DNA of 64,000 nt from Akkermansia muciniphila (GCA_945890645.1 CAMDCV010000014.1:27591-91590), one strand, 5' to 3'; positions 34,829 to 44,786 are shown, counted from the stretch's first letter. Notes: a model not told the origin generated them from the sequence alone. Numbers and translations: made by a program.

Positions 34829-35797
34829 ATGAAATTCCAACACACCATCAAAGGCCTCATGATTGCAGGACTTTTTGTCCTGCCCGCAGCAAACGCGCAA
34901 GAGTCCCATCTCGACCCGAAACTGCCGGAATACAAGTCCGTAAGCGGCGTGACCGGCAACTTGAACTCGATTGGCTCCGATACTCTCAACAACCTCATGA
35001 CCCTGTGGGCAGAAGGTTTCAAAAAATCTTACCCCAACGTCAACATTCAGATCGAAGGCAAAGGTAGCTCGACCGCTCCACCAGCCTTGATCGAAGGCAC
35101 CGCCCAGCTTGGTCCGATGAGCCGACTCATGAAAGGGGAAGAAATCGACGCATTTGAGAAAAAATTTGGCTACAAGCCGATGGAAGTGCGTGTTGGCATC
35201 GATGCTCTTGCCGTTTTCGCTCACAAAGACAACCCGCTCAAGGGAATCACGATGGCTCAGGTAGACGGAATTTTCTCCAGCACCCGCAAGCGCGGTGCCG
35301 ATGACATCGTGGAGTGGGGCCAGCTCGGTTTGGACGCATGGAAAAATCGCAAGATTTCCCTCTACGGCCGTAACTCCGCCTCGGGCACCTACGGTTTCTT
35401 TAAGGATCATGCACTCGACAAAGGCGATTTCCGCAACACCGTCAAAGAGCAGCCCGGTTCCTCCGCCGTAGTGCAGGGTGTCGGCGCGGACCAATATGCA
35501 CTGGGCTACTCCGGCATTGGATACAAAACCTCTGCGGTGCGCGCTCTTCCCATCGGCGAGAAAGAAGGAACATTTTTCGAAGCCAACTACGACAACTGCC
35601 TCTCCGGTGAGTATCCACTCGCACGTTTCTTGGTGATCTACGTCAACAAGAATCCCCGCCAACCGATGGACACCCTCACCAAAGAATTCCTGACCTACGT
35701 CGTGTCGAAAGAAGGTCAGGCCATCGTCGAGAAAGACGGCTACTTCCCCATGCCCGCTGAGGTCGCAAAAGAAGTGGTCGAGAGCTTGACGAAATAA
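34829..35797 (+). CDS. pstS: phosphate ABC transporter, substrate-binding protein
   Basis: 322 residues from ATG 34829. A signal peptide ends PAANAQ. The protein is of the PstS/PBP-like type, with GSDTLNNLMTLWAEGF, an EGKGSSTAPPALIEG loop, and a phosphate-site-like GRNSASGTYGFF. It delivers phosphate from the periplasm to PstC/PstA. The open frame extends upstream but lacks a signal sequence there. It is the first gene of pstSCAB, followed by a hairpin before pstC. Confidence 0.93.
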   Translation: MKFQHTIKGLMIAGLFVLPAANAQESHLDPKLPEYKSVSGVTGNLNSIGSDTLNNLMTLWAEGFKKSYPNVNIQIEGKGSSTAPPALIEGTAQLGPMSRLMKGEEIDAFEKKFGYKPMEVRVGIDALAVFAHKDNPLKGITMAQVDGIFSSTRKRGADDIVEWGQLGLDAWKNRKISLYGRNSASGTYGFFKDHALDKGDFRNTVKEQPGSSAVVQGVGADQYALGYSGIGYKTSAVRALPIGEKEGTFFEANYDNCLSGEYPLARFLVIYVNKNPRQPMDTLTKEFLTYVVSKEGQAIVEKDGYFPMPAEVAKEVVESLTK

Positions 35798-35829
35798 TTT
35801 TTCTATCAAACACTCACCGCGCCTCACGT

Positions 35830-35870
35830 GCCGGGATCACGCCCAAAAGCTGATCCCGGCTTGTTCGTTT
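35830..35870 (+). terminator. pstS-pstC intergenic terminator/attenuator hairpin
   Basis: GCCGGGATCA (35830-35839) and TGATCCCGGC (35851-35860) form a perfect 10-bp stem with an 11-nt loop, followed by a T-rich stretch. Located between pstS and pstC, it could terminate part of the transcripts or protect the pstS mRNA end, so that the binding protein exceeds the permease. Confidence 0.75.
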
Positions 35871-35885
35871 CCATCCTAACATTGC

Positions 35886-38180
35886 ATGAAAGAATCCACC
35901 AAGCGCATCCCGGATCCCAAGCGTTTTGAAGTGTCGCAGGGCACTTTATTGCTGGATCGGCTCATGACTTGGGTGATCCGGATTGGCGGATTGGGCGTGA
36001 TTGTGGCAGTGTTCAGTATTTTCTTTTTTATCTTCATTGAGATCTTGCCGCTGTTCCGCAATGCTGATGTGCAAACGCGCGATGAGTGGGCACTCACAAC
36101 GGCCGCATCAACTCAGGCTAGCAGCGCGGTGATCGTTGGCGCTGACGAATGGGGGGAAATGCCGTTTGTCTATCTCGGCGGCGATCAAATTCTATTTTAC
36201 GCCAAAGGGCAGGAACAACAAACCGTTCTGCGCGTAGGAGAGCTCAGCGAGGTCACGGTCAGAAGTGCACACTTTGATGCGGTGAACAAACGCATCTCTG
36301 TCGGCGCGGCCGATGGTCGTGTCGGTTCGTTTTTAGTCGATTATGATGTCACCTTCGATGCGAACAATCAGCGCGTTTTGGCACCCAAAGTTACGTTTGA
36401 AAAATGGCTAGATGCCCCGGCCAGCGCGGGCGAAGTCATATCCGTTTCCTATGGCGACAGTGGTAGCGACCGCACCGTCATCAGCGAACGACTCGTCGAC
36501 GGCAAGGCCACGGTGACCATCGACAAGATGGCGCAAAAGAAGACCCTGATGGGCACGGGCAAACTCGAGATCACGGGCAGCTACGATGTCACCAGCGAAC
36601 TTTCCGCTAAACCGATGCTCGTCCGATCATCGCCAAACGGTACCATGGCACTTGTCGCGTGCGAGGATGGCACAATCGATTACTTCATCACCGAAGGTCG
36701 CGAAAAACCGGAGAAACGGCAGAGCTTCCAAGCGTTTCCCAATCAAAAGATCGCGGAAATGGATTTCCTGTTCGGCGGCGTGTCGGTGGTCATCACGGCA
36801 GCCTCGGGACAACAAGAAGTCTGGAGTTTGTTGCGCCCAACAGGGGAAAACACCCGCGTGTTCGCGCGCACCAAAACATTCCCAACGATGCCCGCTGGCG
36901 AAATGACCTTTGCCGCCAGTCAACGCAATAAGGCGTTTTTTACTGTCAGTAACACCAGTGCCTCGTTGCGATACAGCACAACCGAAAAAATTCGTTGGTC
37001 GGGCACGCTGCCATTTGTGCCCGTTGCCGCAAGTTTCGATGGCAAATCGGAGCACGTCTTTCTCGCCAACGCCGAGGGACGGTTGTTGATGCTCGATCTA
37101 CACGACCCGCATCCGGAAGCTGGCTGGCAGGCCTTCTTTGGCAAGGTGTGGTATGAGGGCGCAAGCAAGCCAGAATACACATGGCAATCGACCGGTGGTT
37201 CGGATGAATTCGAACCCAAGCTCTCGCAGATTCCGTTGATCATCGGTTCACTCAAAGGCACCTTTTACGCCTTGTTGTTCTCTCTGCCAATTGCACTGCT
37301 AGCCGCCGTATTTTCCGCAAACTTTTTGCCCGCCTCCGCAAAACGCGTTTTGAAGCCGACGATGGAAATTATGGCATCGCTGCCTTCCGTCGTACTAGGT
37401 TTCCTCGCCGGTCTGTGGTTGGCACCCTTAATCGAAACGAAAGTACCGTCGATCCTGTTAGTTTGTCTTTCCATACCCATCACTGCATTACTTTGCGGAG
37501 TCATCGCTTCACGACTCCCGCGCACGATGCGCAATCGCATTGAGGGTGGCAGAGAATGGATCGTATTACTGCCCTTGCTGGCAGCAGCCTTTTTTCTAGC
37601 GTGGCAGCTCGGCCCGGCTCTGGAACGTTTGTTATTCGTTTATAAAGATCCCAGTTCCGGCGAAGCGATCGCTGACTTCCGCCTGTGGTGGCCTCAGTTC
37701 ACCGGACTTCCCTATGACCAACGGAACTCGATGGTCGTTGGTTTCATGATGGGCTTCGCCGTAATCCCGATCATTTTCACCATCGCCGAAGATTCACTCA
37801 GCAACGTGCCGAAGTCCCTCACCGCAGCGTCTGCCGCACTGGGTGCCAGCCGTTGGCAGGTTGTGCGCACGATCGTACTGCCCATCGCCTCACCAGGAAT
37901 TTTCTCCGCCATTATGATAGGCCTTGGACGCGCCGTGGGCGAAACGATGATCGTCGTCATGGCCAGCGGTAACACGCCACTCACGGAATGGAATATGTTC
38001 AACGGCATGCGCCCGCTCTCAGCGAACATTGCGGTCGAGCTGCCAGAAGCGGCCATGGGTTCCACGCATTATCGCACACTGTTCCTCGGTGCTCTTTTGT
38101 TATTCCTTTTCACTTTCGCGCTCAATACAGTAGCAGAAATTTTCCGTGACCGCCTGCGCAATCGCTACAAGCTGGTCTAA
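35886..38180 (+). CDS. pstC: phosphate ABC transporter permease PstC with large propeller-like insertion
   Basis: 764 residues, more than twice the usual 310-330. One membrane segment (about 28-53) is followed by a soluble region of some 390 residues with repeated beta-strand patterns (VALVACEDGTIDYF, HVFLANAEGRLLML) that looks like a WD/beta-propeller. The standard permease domain covers about 450-760, with the EAA-type loop AASAALGASRWQVVRTIVLPIASPGI in two halves. Long PstC proteins with such an insertion are known in some proteobacteria. The soluble part should lie in the periplasm, where it could contact PstS. Confidence 0.88.
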   Translation: MKESTKRIPDPKRFEVSQGTLLLDRLMTWVIRIGGLGVIVAVFSIFFFIFIEILPLFRNADVQTRDEWALTTAASTQASSAVIVGADEWGEMPFVYLGGDQILFYAKGQEQQTVLRVGELSEVTVRSAHFDAVNKRISVGAADGRVGSFLVDYDVTFDANNQRVLAPKVTFEKWLDAPASAGEVISVSYGDSGSDRTVISERLVDGKATVTIDKMAQKKTLMGTGKLEITGSYDVTSELSAKPMLVRSSPNGTMALVACEDGTIDYFITEGREKPEKRQSFQAFPNQKIAEMDFLFGGVSVVITAASGQQEVWSLLRPTGENTRVFARTKTFPTMPAGEMTFAASQRNKAFFTVSNTSASLRYSTTEKIRWSGTLPFVPVAASFDGKSEHVFLANAEGRLLMLDLHDPHPEAGWQAFFGKVWYEGASKPEYTWQSTGGSDEFEPKLSQIPLIIGSLKGTFYALLFSLPIALLAAVFSANFLPASAKRVLKPTMEIMASLPSVVLGFLAGLWLAPLIETKVPSILLVCLSIPITALLCGVIASRLPRTMRNRIEGGREWIVLLPLLAAAFFLAWQLGPALERLLFVYKDPSSGEAIADFRLWWPQFTGLPYDQRNSMVVGFMMGFAVIPIIFTIAEDSLSNVPKSLTAASAALGASRWQVVRTIVLPIASPGIFSAIMIGLGRAVGETMIVVMASGNTPLTEWNMFNGMRPLSANIAVELPEAAMGSTHYRTLFLGALLLFLFTFALNTVAEIFRDRLRNRYKLV

Positions 38181-38192
38181 CTTTTTTCTCCC

Positions 38193-39821
38193 ATGTCCGC
38201 CACCACTTCCACATTCGCCACCGATGCGCGTTGCCGCAAGGGAGAATCATTTGTCTGGCTGACGGCTGCCGGCCTTACCGCGGGAATCACAATGACCATC
38301 GCGCTACTGCTCTTCTTGGTCTATCAGGGCCTCAGCTCATTTTGGCCTAACTCCATTCAAGTTCTTGAACTACAAATCGATGGAGCACCCAGCAAAGTCG
38401 CCGGCATCGTAGTAGACCAGCGCACGCGCAAAACATCGGATGGAATCGAAAAACGTGAATGGCAAATTTTCCGTGGCAATAAAGACCTCAACGGCGAAGC
38501 GTTTCTCTTCGTGGAGGAAAAAAGTATCACCGCCACCAGCAGCCCGACAGAATATTGGATCATCGAGCGCATGGAGTATGGCAATGCCATCGGTACACCG
38601 AAACTCTACACCAATACAGATGGTTCTACGGTGATAGCCAGTGATACAAATTTCACGACGCACATAAACAATCGCATTGAATACGTGGCAGGCAAACGTG
38701 ATCTATTATTAGAGATCGAGCGCAAAAAAATCGGCAAAATCAATCGCGAACTGGATAAAATTGCACTGGCAGTCAAAGGCAATCGCCTTACCGCCGAAGC
38801 TGCTGATTCCCAACGCCAACAATGGCAACAGCAATACGAAACCCTTGCACTCGAAGCACGCACGCTGCGCGAAGAAATCGCCAAGGAGAGCCTGCAAGTG
38901 CAAACCGTCGATGACAAGGAGTTGACAATTCCCCTATCACAACTCATCCATTTCTACGCCCCGAACCAAGGCGGTTTTTTCTCGAAGCTTGGCGAGGCCT
39001 TGCACCGCATCTGGAACTTTGTGAGTGAAGAACCACGTGAGGCAAATACCGAGGGCGGCGTTTTTCCCGCGATCTTCGGCACGGTGATCATGACCTTGTT
39101 GATGAGCTTGTTTGTCACGCCGCTCGGCGTCGTCGCCGCGATTTATTTGCGCGAATACGCCAAGCAAGGTCTGCTAGTCAAAGCCGTGCGCATCTCGGTC
39201 AACAACCTCGCCGGTGTGCCCTCGATTGTTTTCGGTGTCTTCGGCGTTGCCTTCTTCATTTACTCGATCGGCAGCAGCGTCGACGCCTTCTTTTTCTCGG
39301 ATAAACTCCCCACCCCCACCTACGGCACGGGCGGCATATTTTGGGCCTCGTTGACCCTCGCCTTGCTGACATTGCCCGTAGTGATCGTTGCGACCGAGGA
39401 AGCCATCGCCGCCGTCCCACGTGGCGTGCGCGAGGCCGCCCTCGCCTGCGGTGCCTCGAAGTGGCAAATGATTCAGCGTGTTGTTTTACCGGCTTCCATT
39501 CCCGGTATTCTGACTGGCGTGATTCTCGCCATGGCGCGCGGTGCGGGCGAGGTCGCGCCCCTCATGATTGTGGGTGTCGTGAAGCTCGCGCCCTCATTGC
39601 CGCTTGATGACATTTCTCCTTACATCCACCCCGAGCGCAAGTTCATGCATCTGGGTTTCCATATTTACGACCTCGGCTTCCAATCGCCTGATGCCGAGGC
39701 CGCCAAGCCGATGGTTTATGCTACCACGCTACTACTCATCCTGATTGTCATTGTGATGAACCTCACCGCGATCACCCTACGCAATCGCATTCGCAAAAAA
39801 TTTGCGTCGAACACTTTCTAA
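38193..39821 (+). CDS. pstA: phosphate ABC transporter permease PstA, long form
   Basis: 542 residues against the usual 280-300. The first membrane segment (about 22-47) is followed by a soluble region of about 240 residues with a coiled coil (about 168-238, rich in Glu, Gln and Arg). The permease core then begins at about 288 with [16 protein letters not shown] and carries the EAA-type loop [26 protein letters not shown], again in two parts. It follows pstC by 12 bp. The extra periplasmic domain parallels that of PstC, so the two probably co-evolved. Confidence 0.9.
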   Translation: MSATTSTFATDARCRKGESFVWLTAAGLTAGITMTIALLLFLVYQGLSSFWPNSIQVLELQIDGAPSKVAGIVVDQRTRKTSDGIEKREWQIFRGNKDLNGEAFLFVEEKSITATSSPTEYWIIERMEYGNAIGTPKLYTNTDGSTVIASDTNFTTHINNRIEYVAGKRDLLLEIERKKIGKINRELDKIALAVKGNRLTAEAADSQRQQWQQQYETLALEARTLREEIAKESLQVQTVDDKELTIPLSQLIHFYAPNQGGFFSKLGEALHRIWNFVSEEPREANTEGGVFPAIFGTVIMTLLMSLFVTPLGVVAAIYLREYAKQGLLVKAVRISVNNLAGVPSIVFGVFGVAFFIYSIGSSVDAFFFSDKLPTPTYGTGGIFWASLTLALLTLPVVIVATEEAIAAVPRGVREAALACGASKWQMIQRVVLPASIPGILTGVILAMARGAGEVAPLMIVGVVKLAPSLPLDDISPYIHPERKFMHLGFHIYDLGFQSPDAEAAKPMVYATTLLLILIVIVMNLTAITLRNRIRKKFASNTF

Positions 39822-39823
39822 CG

Positions 39824-40594
39824 ATGTCCTCCTCTCATAAACACGATTTCATTTCTGTGGAAAACTTCAGTTTTTTCTACGGCGAGAAACAGGCGTTGTA
39901 TGACATCAACATGAAGGTACCAGAGCATCAGGTGACGGCCTTGATCGGCCCTTCGGGTTGTGGGAAGTCCACTTTATTGCGCAACATGAACCGCCTGAAT
40001 GACCTGATCGAGGGCACCCGTCACCAGGGCGACATCATCCTTAACGGTAGTAGCCTCTACGACCCGCTCGTCAATGTGATCTCTCTGCGCAAACGTGTGG
40101 GTATGGTGTTCCAAAAATACAACCCCTTCGCAAAGTCGATTTACGAAAATGTCGTCTTCAGTCTACGTGTGTCTGGTCGCAATCAGCGCGCGCTACTCGA
40201 TGACGTGGTCGAAGAAAGTTTGCGCAATGCCGCGCTTTGGGATGAAGTGAAAGACAGGCTGCATGACAGTGCCTTCGGCCTCTCTGGCGGTCAGCAGCAA
40301 CGACTCTGCATCGCACGGGCCATCGCGAACCAACCAGAAATTTTGTTGATGGATGAGCCCTGCGCCGCGCTCGATCCGCTGGCCACTCTCAAGATTGAAG
40401 AATTGATCCAAGACTTAAAAAAACAGTTCACGATTGTGATCGTAACTCACAACATGGCACAAGCCACCCGTTGCTCGGACAAAACTGCGTTCATGTATTT
40501 GGGCAAATTGATCGAGTTCGATGACACCAAAACGATCTTCACCCATCCGAAGGAAAAGCAAACCGAGCAATACATCACCGGCAGTTTCGGGTAA
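39824..40594 (+). CDS. pstB: phosphate ABC transporter ATP-binding protein
   Basis: 256 residues. Walker [10 protein letters not shown], the PstB-type [12 protein letters not shown]-loop [15 protein letters not shown], signature [14 protein letters not shown], and Walker [14 protein letters not shown] are present. It powers phosphate import with PstC and PstA. It starts 2 bp after the pstA stop. No phoU follows, as it does in many pst operons; the next gene is convergent. Confidence 0.95.
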   Translation: MSSSHKHDFISVENFSFFYGEKQALYDINMKVPEHQVTALIGPSGCGKSTLLRNMNRLNDLIEGTRHQGDIILNGSSLYDPLVNVISLRKRVGMVFQKYNPFAKSIYENVVFSLRVSGRNQRALLDDVVEESLRNAALWDEVKDRLHDSAFGLSGGQQQRLCIARAIANQPEILLMDEPCAALDPLATLKIEELIQDLKKQFTIVIVTHNMAQATRCSDKTAFMYLGKLIEFDDTKTIFTHPKEKQTEQYITGSFG

Positions 40595-40624
40595 ATGCTG
40601 CGTTCCGCATCGGGGCAACGGCTC

Positions 40625-42763
40625 TCACTCGGGAGTGAATTCAATTTCATCACCTGTTTCCTCGGCATCTTCTTCGACGGGAATTGCACGGCGAATTTCT
40701 TCTTCGGGCTGATCGTCTTCTTCCATCACCACGTCCGATTCACCATCGGTCACGGGTTCTGCGGCAGGAATTTCGGAGTCATTGGAATCACCCTCTTCAA
40801 TCGGCACAGGCACAGCTTTTGGCACGCCGTCCACTTCCACATCGGGCTCGACCGGAGTGGCGCGCACGGGACCATCATCCAGCATTGTCGTGGGCGAAGG
40901 GCTGCCCTCCACCACCATGGCTTTTTTCGGCGGCGTGATGATCTCTTCGATTTCTTTGCGCAAGGGATTGAAAAACGCCTGCACCATCGGCGCGGCCATG
41001 CGTCCACCGCTTACCGTTTGTCCGGGGCGCCCTTCATAGACCACGGCATACGCGAAACGCGGATTATCAAACGGAAAAAATCCTGCGAACCACGCAAGTC
41101 GTTGATTTTTCGAGGGCGGACCCCACTGCGCGGTTCCCGTTTTACCACACATCTTCGTCCAGCTCATGCTCGCACTGCGACCCGTGCCATACCCTTCATT
41201 GACCACATCTCGCATGCCTTTGTGTATTGCCACCACGGCCTCCTCCGTGACTCCCAGATTGGTGCGCACTTCCGGCACCGATTGCGTCATCACGCGTCCC
41301 CTGCCGTCCTGCACCTGACGAATCAACTGCAATTTCGGTAACACCTGACCATTGCCGATTGCTGCCATGCCCTGTGCCACTTGCAAAGGTGTCGCCAACA
41401 GAACACCTTGACCGATCGACATGTTGGCCGAGTCGCCATTCATGAAACGACGTTTGTGGTTGGTGATCATCCACTCATTCGTGGGAATCAAACCCGGTGC
41501 CTCACCGACCAAGGGCAAGCCCGTTTTTTCACCATAGCCTACGCGGCGTGCCATCGAAAGAAAGGTCGTCGGTCCCGTATTAATGCCCACTTGTGCGAAC
41601 CACGTATTGCACGAGCGCGCCATCGCATACTTCACCGCGATGCTGCCCTCTTCCCGACCCGAGGCATTGCGCACTTTGTGTCCAGGAAATTGCAAGAACG
41701 CCGGTGCATAGACCGTGGTGTTTTCATCGATCGTGCCCGATTGCAAGGCCGCCAATCCCACTACCGCTTTGAAGGTCGAAGCCGGAGGATACTGGGCCGA
41801 AAACGCCCGCGCAAACAAAGGCGCCGCGGGATCTTCATTCAATTCCTTGAAGCGCGCCGTACTGATGCCACCAATGAATTCCATCAAGTCAAAACTCGGA
41901 CGCGATGCCATCACGAGCACCTCGCCCGTGGTCACATCAAGCACAACAAAAGCCCCGCGTTGGCAACCTTCTTTCAGGACTTTTTCGGCACGTTCTTGCC
42001 AGCGCTTATTCAGCGTGGTGACGACGTTGCCACCCGCGATGGGACGTCGCACGATTTCCTCTTGCAGCTTCACGCCATCGTTGTTGTAGAGAATGCGCTT
42101 CATGCCCGGCGTGCCGGAAAGTTGTTTATCGTAGAGCATTTCGAGGCCCGCCTTGCCTTCGGTGGGCTCCCACAATGGGTCGTTAAAATTGATAGGTCCA
42201 GTCGGCAATTTGCCCGCACTGCCGGTGTAGCCGATGATGTGCGCGGCTAAAGTAGCGCCCGGATAAAAACGAGAATAAACCGGCACCAAAATGAGGTCAT
42301 CGCGCTTGCCGAGTTTCTGCGAGAGATTCACTGCTCCAGATCCACTGATAAAACCAGTTAAGTAAAGCGGCAACCAACGGCGGTCTTTGTAATGGGACCA
42401 TAATTCCGCATCGTCCTTATCCCAACTTTTTGGCATCACGATTTTCAGCTCGCCCAAACGCTTGCGCGCCCAGCTCACCACGAAATCCTGCGTCGCATTC
42501 TCGAATTGCGGGAATTGCAAAGCCACTTGATAGCTCACCCGGTTCTGCGCCAAGGGCGAACCCTCGCGATCAACGATCTGCCCACGCGGCGCGGGAATTG
42601 CCAAACTGATAACGCGGGCGTTTTTCAAACCCTTGATCGATGCGTCATTCAAGGCACTGTCAGCCGTAGGCGCGGCCTCCTGTGCCGAGGCCCATCCCGC
42701 AAAACTCAGGGCCACCCGGCACAGCGCGGGCAGCAAGGCGGTCGTAGTTCGGGAGGCACTCAT
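40625..42763 (-). CDS. mrdA: class B penicillin-binding protein 2
   Basis: 712 residues. The transpeptidase domain has SxxK at 329-332 (PPASTFK), SxN at 384-386 (ARSCNTW) and KTG at 541-543 (CGKTGTAQ). The N-terminal dimerisation domain shows RGQIVDREGSPLA. PBP2 cross-links peptidoglycan during elongation with RodA. Two oddities: the N-terminus looks like a cleavable signal peptide (FAGWASAQ) rather than the usual anchor, and a tail of about 100 residues is rich in Pro, Glu and Asp. No mre or rodA gene is adjacent. Confidence 0.88.
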   Translation of the reverse strand: MSASRTTTALLPALCRVALSFAGWASAQEAAPTADSALNDASIKGLKNARVISLAIPAPRGQIVDREGSPLAQNRVSYQVALQFPQFENATQDFVVSWARKRLGELKIVMPKSWDKDDAELWSHYKDRRWLPLYLTGFISGSGAVNLSQKLGKRDDLILVPVYSRFYPGATLAAHIIGYTGSAGKLPTGPINFNDPLWEPTEGKAGLEMLYDKQLSGTPGMKRILYNNDGVKLQEEIVRRPIAGGNVVTTLNKRWQERAEKVLKEGCQRGAFVVLDVTTGEVLVMASRPSFDLMEFIGGISTARFKELNEDPAAPLFARAFSAQYPPASTFKAVVGLAALQSGTIDENTTVYAPAFLQFPGHKVRNASGREEGSIAVKYAMARSCNTWFAQVGINTGPTTFLSMARRVGYGEKTGLPLVGEAPGLIPTNEWMITNHKRRFMNGDSANMSIGQGVLLATPLQVAQGMAAIGNGQVLPKLQLIRQVQDGRGRVMTQSVPEVRTNLGVTEEAVVAIHKGMRDVVNEGYGTGRSASMSWTKMCGKTGTAQWGPPSKNQRLAWFAGFFPFDNPRFAYAVVYEGRPGQTVSGGRMAAPMVQAFFNPLRKEIEEIITPPKKAMVVEGSPSPTTMLDDGPVRATPVEPDVEVDGVPKAVPVPIEEGDSNDSEIPAAEPVTDGESDVVMEEDDQPEEEIRRAIPVEEDAEETGDEIEFTPE

Positions 42764-43063
42764 GCGTCGTGAGTGAAAACGTAGCCGACACCCCCGCTCC
42801 GGTCAATCTCTCTTTGCGGCAAGCATGGAGCGATTACTTACATCTGTCGAAGCGGAAGCGGGCTCTTTTGTGCGGCATTATAGAACCTTTTCCACAGCTC
42901 GCACATTTTCGGCCTCTCATCGCTGGAATGCTTTGACGGCAACTTAGCTTGGCGCGGCCTTCTCACAATTCACTCGGCATTGTTCGCGATGATCGATTGC
43001 ACAGCCAAAGATTACGAACTTTCCCATGAGTGGAGATGAAAAAATGATAATTCAAACTTCCTA
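42764..43063. other. 300-bp gene-free region
   Basis: This is the upstream region of the PBP2 gene and the region following the TM2 gene. I see no reading frame of protein-like composition, no RNA gene and no clear hairpin. It presumably contains the promoter of mrdA, but no convincing -35/-10 pair could be chosen. Confidence 0.4.
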
Positions 43064-43441
43064 TCACCCCTCTGCCAGTTGCTCATTCAGCGTAAACAAG
43101 TCATAGATCCAGCCGATGCCGAACAGACCGGCGGTGAAGAGCCACAGTAATCCCGTGCCCCATTTTCCTTGGTAAAAGCGATGGATTCCAAAAAGACCGA
43201 GAAAGACCAGCAGCAACCATGCGATCGTCGGATCCTGTTTCGCCTGCGGGTAGCGCTCGTTGGCCTCGCGGACCATGCCGGGCACGAGGAATACATCGAT
43301 CAACCATCCGATACCGAGCAAGCCGCCGGTGAGCGCCCACAGCGCCCCGGTTTTCTTGCGACCGGTATAAAAGCGATGCAATCCGACGAAGCCAAAAATC
43401 CAAAAGACATAAGCGAGCAAAGTATCGTGTGTGTTTTTCAT
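43064..43441 (-). CDS. double TM2-domain membrane protein
   Basis: 125 residues made of two TM2 domains in tandem, residues about 9-53 and 72-117. Each has the hallmark aromatic-rich start (FGFVGLHRFYTGRKKTG and LGLFGIHRFYQGKWGTG), two membrane helices, and a terminal GIGWLIDVF or GIGWIYDLF. TM2 proteins are widespread, with no agreed function in bacteria. Confidence 0.85.
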   Translation of the reverse strand: MKNTHDTLLAYVFWIFGFVGLHRFYTGRKKTGALWALTGGLLGIGWLIDVFLVPGMVREANERYPQAKQDPTIAWLLLVFLGLFGIHRFYQGKWGTGLLWLFTAGLFGIGWIYDLFTLNEQLAEG

Positions 43442-43542
43442 GCGCGGAGGATAGGGTCATGCCCGCTTTTCTGCGATGAGAATTTATGATTCTCTTTGGA
43501 ATCGAACTTGCAGTCACCGAGCAAAGGATTAGCGTTTTCACT

Positions 43543-44544
43543 ATGACTCATCCCTCTTGGAATCGTCGCACCTTTCTCGCTGGCTCTGCCGCGTTGTTTT
43601 CGCAAATGACTGCCGCGCGGGCCGCAGAGACTCCACCGCCCGTGGTACCCACACCATTTCGCAATCCGAACGTCTATCGCTTTCAAATCGGCGACATTGA
43701 GGCATTTTCGATCAGCGATGGTCACTCGCTCATGCGTTCCGGCATAGCCATGATGCATCCCGAGGGTGATCGACCCCAGATGAAAACAGTCATGGAGTCG
43801 AACTATGAACGGCTCGATGGCATACCGCTTTATATTAACATTCTCGTCCTGCGCAAAGGCAAAGAAGTGGCGATTTTCGACGCTGGGTTCGGCAAGTGGC
43901 CCAACCCGAACTTCGGCTGGTTTTTTGATACTTTGGCCTCAGTGGGCATTCAGCGAGGCGACGTGACGGCAGCCTTTCTCAGTCACGCCCATGTGGATCA
44001 CATCGGCGGCTTTGTGACTGATGACGCCATCACTTTTCCGAATGCTCAATTTTTCTGCACCCAGCCAGAGCTCGACTTCTGGTTCTCCCCTGAGCCGGAC
44101 TTTTCTAAATCCAAGCGCGATAAAAAAGAACTTCCTGGGCTGACACGCGACAATCGCAAGCGTTTCGAAATTCTTAAGCCCGTCACCCAAGTGCTCAAGG
44201 ATGGCAGCAGCGTGTGGGATGGTGATATCAAAATCGAACTGGCACCCGGCCACACCGCTGGACATGCGATCTTTCACATCCAGTCGAAAGGCGAAAAACT
44301 GTTGCACATCATGGACCTCGTTCATCACCACTTGCTAATGTTTGAAAATGTCAATTGGACCATCGCTTTCGATCACGATCCCGAGCTCGCGGTGGTGACG
44401 CGAAAAAAAGTATTTGCTCAAGTTATGAGTGAAAAGCCGAGGCTCTATGGTTTCCATCTTCCTTGGCCGGGACTGGGCCATCTTGCGAGCAAATCAGCCC
44501 ATTCCTTTTCATGGATTCCCGAGCGCTATTCTTGGGGATCGTGA
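43543..44544 (+). CDS. exported metallo-beta-lactamase-fold hydrolase
   Basis: 333 residues from ATG 43543. A twin-arginine signal (NRRTFLAGSAALFS) suggests export in folded form. The zinc motif SHAHVDHIGG gives HxHxDH at 148-153; a later GHTAGHA and a C-terminal region with YGFHLPWPGLGH complete the site. The closest known groups are quorum-quenching lactonase-like and other MBL-fold hydrolases; the substrate is unknown. The in-frame extension to 43486 would bury the Tat motif and is rejected. Confidence 0.82.
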   Translation: MTHPSWNRRTFLAGSAALFSQMTAARAAETPPPVVPTPFRNPNVYRFQIGDIEAFSISDGHSLMRSGIAMMHPEGDRPQMKTVMESNYERLDGIPLYINILVLRKGKEVAIFDAGFGKWPNPNFGWFFDTLASVGIQRGDVTAAFLSHAHVDHIGGFVTDDAITFPNAQFFCTQPELDFWFSPEPDFSKSKRDKKELPGLTRDNRKRFEILKPVTQVLKDGSSVWDGDIKIELAPGHTAGHAIFHIQSKGEKLLHIMDLVHHHLLMFENVNWTIAFDHDPELAVVTRKKVFAQVMSEKPRLYGFHLPWPGLGHLASKSAHSFSWIPERYSWGS

Positions 44545-44575
44545 ATCATGCGCATTTTTTTCTGCGAATTTAGAC

Positions 44576-44688
44576 AAAAATTGGCGGTTCCGGCGATTTC
44601 TTATACGAAAGCTTTCGTCTGGTTTTATGGGTTTTTCCAACGATTGCTATCAAACCAAGAGCGGGTTGGCACACAGTGTCAGCCCGCT
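44576..44688 (+). repeat. decayed copy (unit 0) of the downstream sRNA-like repeat
   Basis: It aligns with the two units at 44755 and 44947. It starts with AAAAATTGGCGG where they have AAAAGTTGGCACG, and keeps a GGTTTT-AT-GGGTTTTTCCAA version of their core. It ends in a hairpin with arms AGCGGG and CCCGCT. The -24/-12 spacing is lost and no T-run follows the hairpin. The perfect palindrome ACGAAAGCTTTCGT (44605-44618) lies inside it. Probably a non-functional or diverged relative. Confidence 0.45.
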
Positions 44689-44760
44689 TCACGTTATAAG
44701 GGGTAATGTTTTTTCTGGAGAAATAAGAAAAACATTCATGTGTAAAATTTCGCCAAAAGT

Positions 44761-44776
44761 TGGCACGCCATGCGCT
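44761..44776 (+). promoter_or_regulatory. sigma-54-like promoter of sRNA candidate 1
   Basis: TGGCACG at 44761-44767 and GCT at 44774-44776; GG and GC are 12 bases apart as sigma-54 requires. The predicted start is near 44787. The same element occurs at the same place in the second unit although the bases between the two boxes differ. Confidence 0.55.
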
Positions 44777-44786
44777 ATACATCTGA

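Noticed and set aside
34715..35827. A 370-codon open frame antisense to pstS.
   Set aside because: The + strand encodes an evident PstS with signal peptide and family motifs. The antisense frame is a by-product of codon use in pstS and has no family-like features.
42764..43063. Possible small gene in the region upstream of PBP2.
   Set aside because: Only frames of fewer than 20 codons with no signal features were found.
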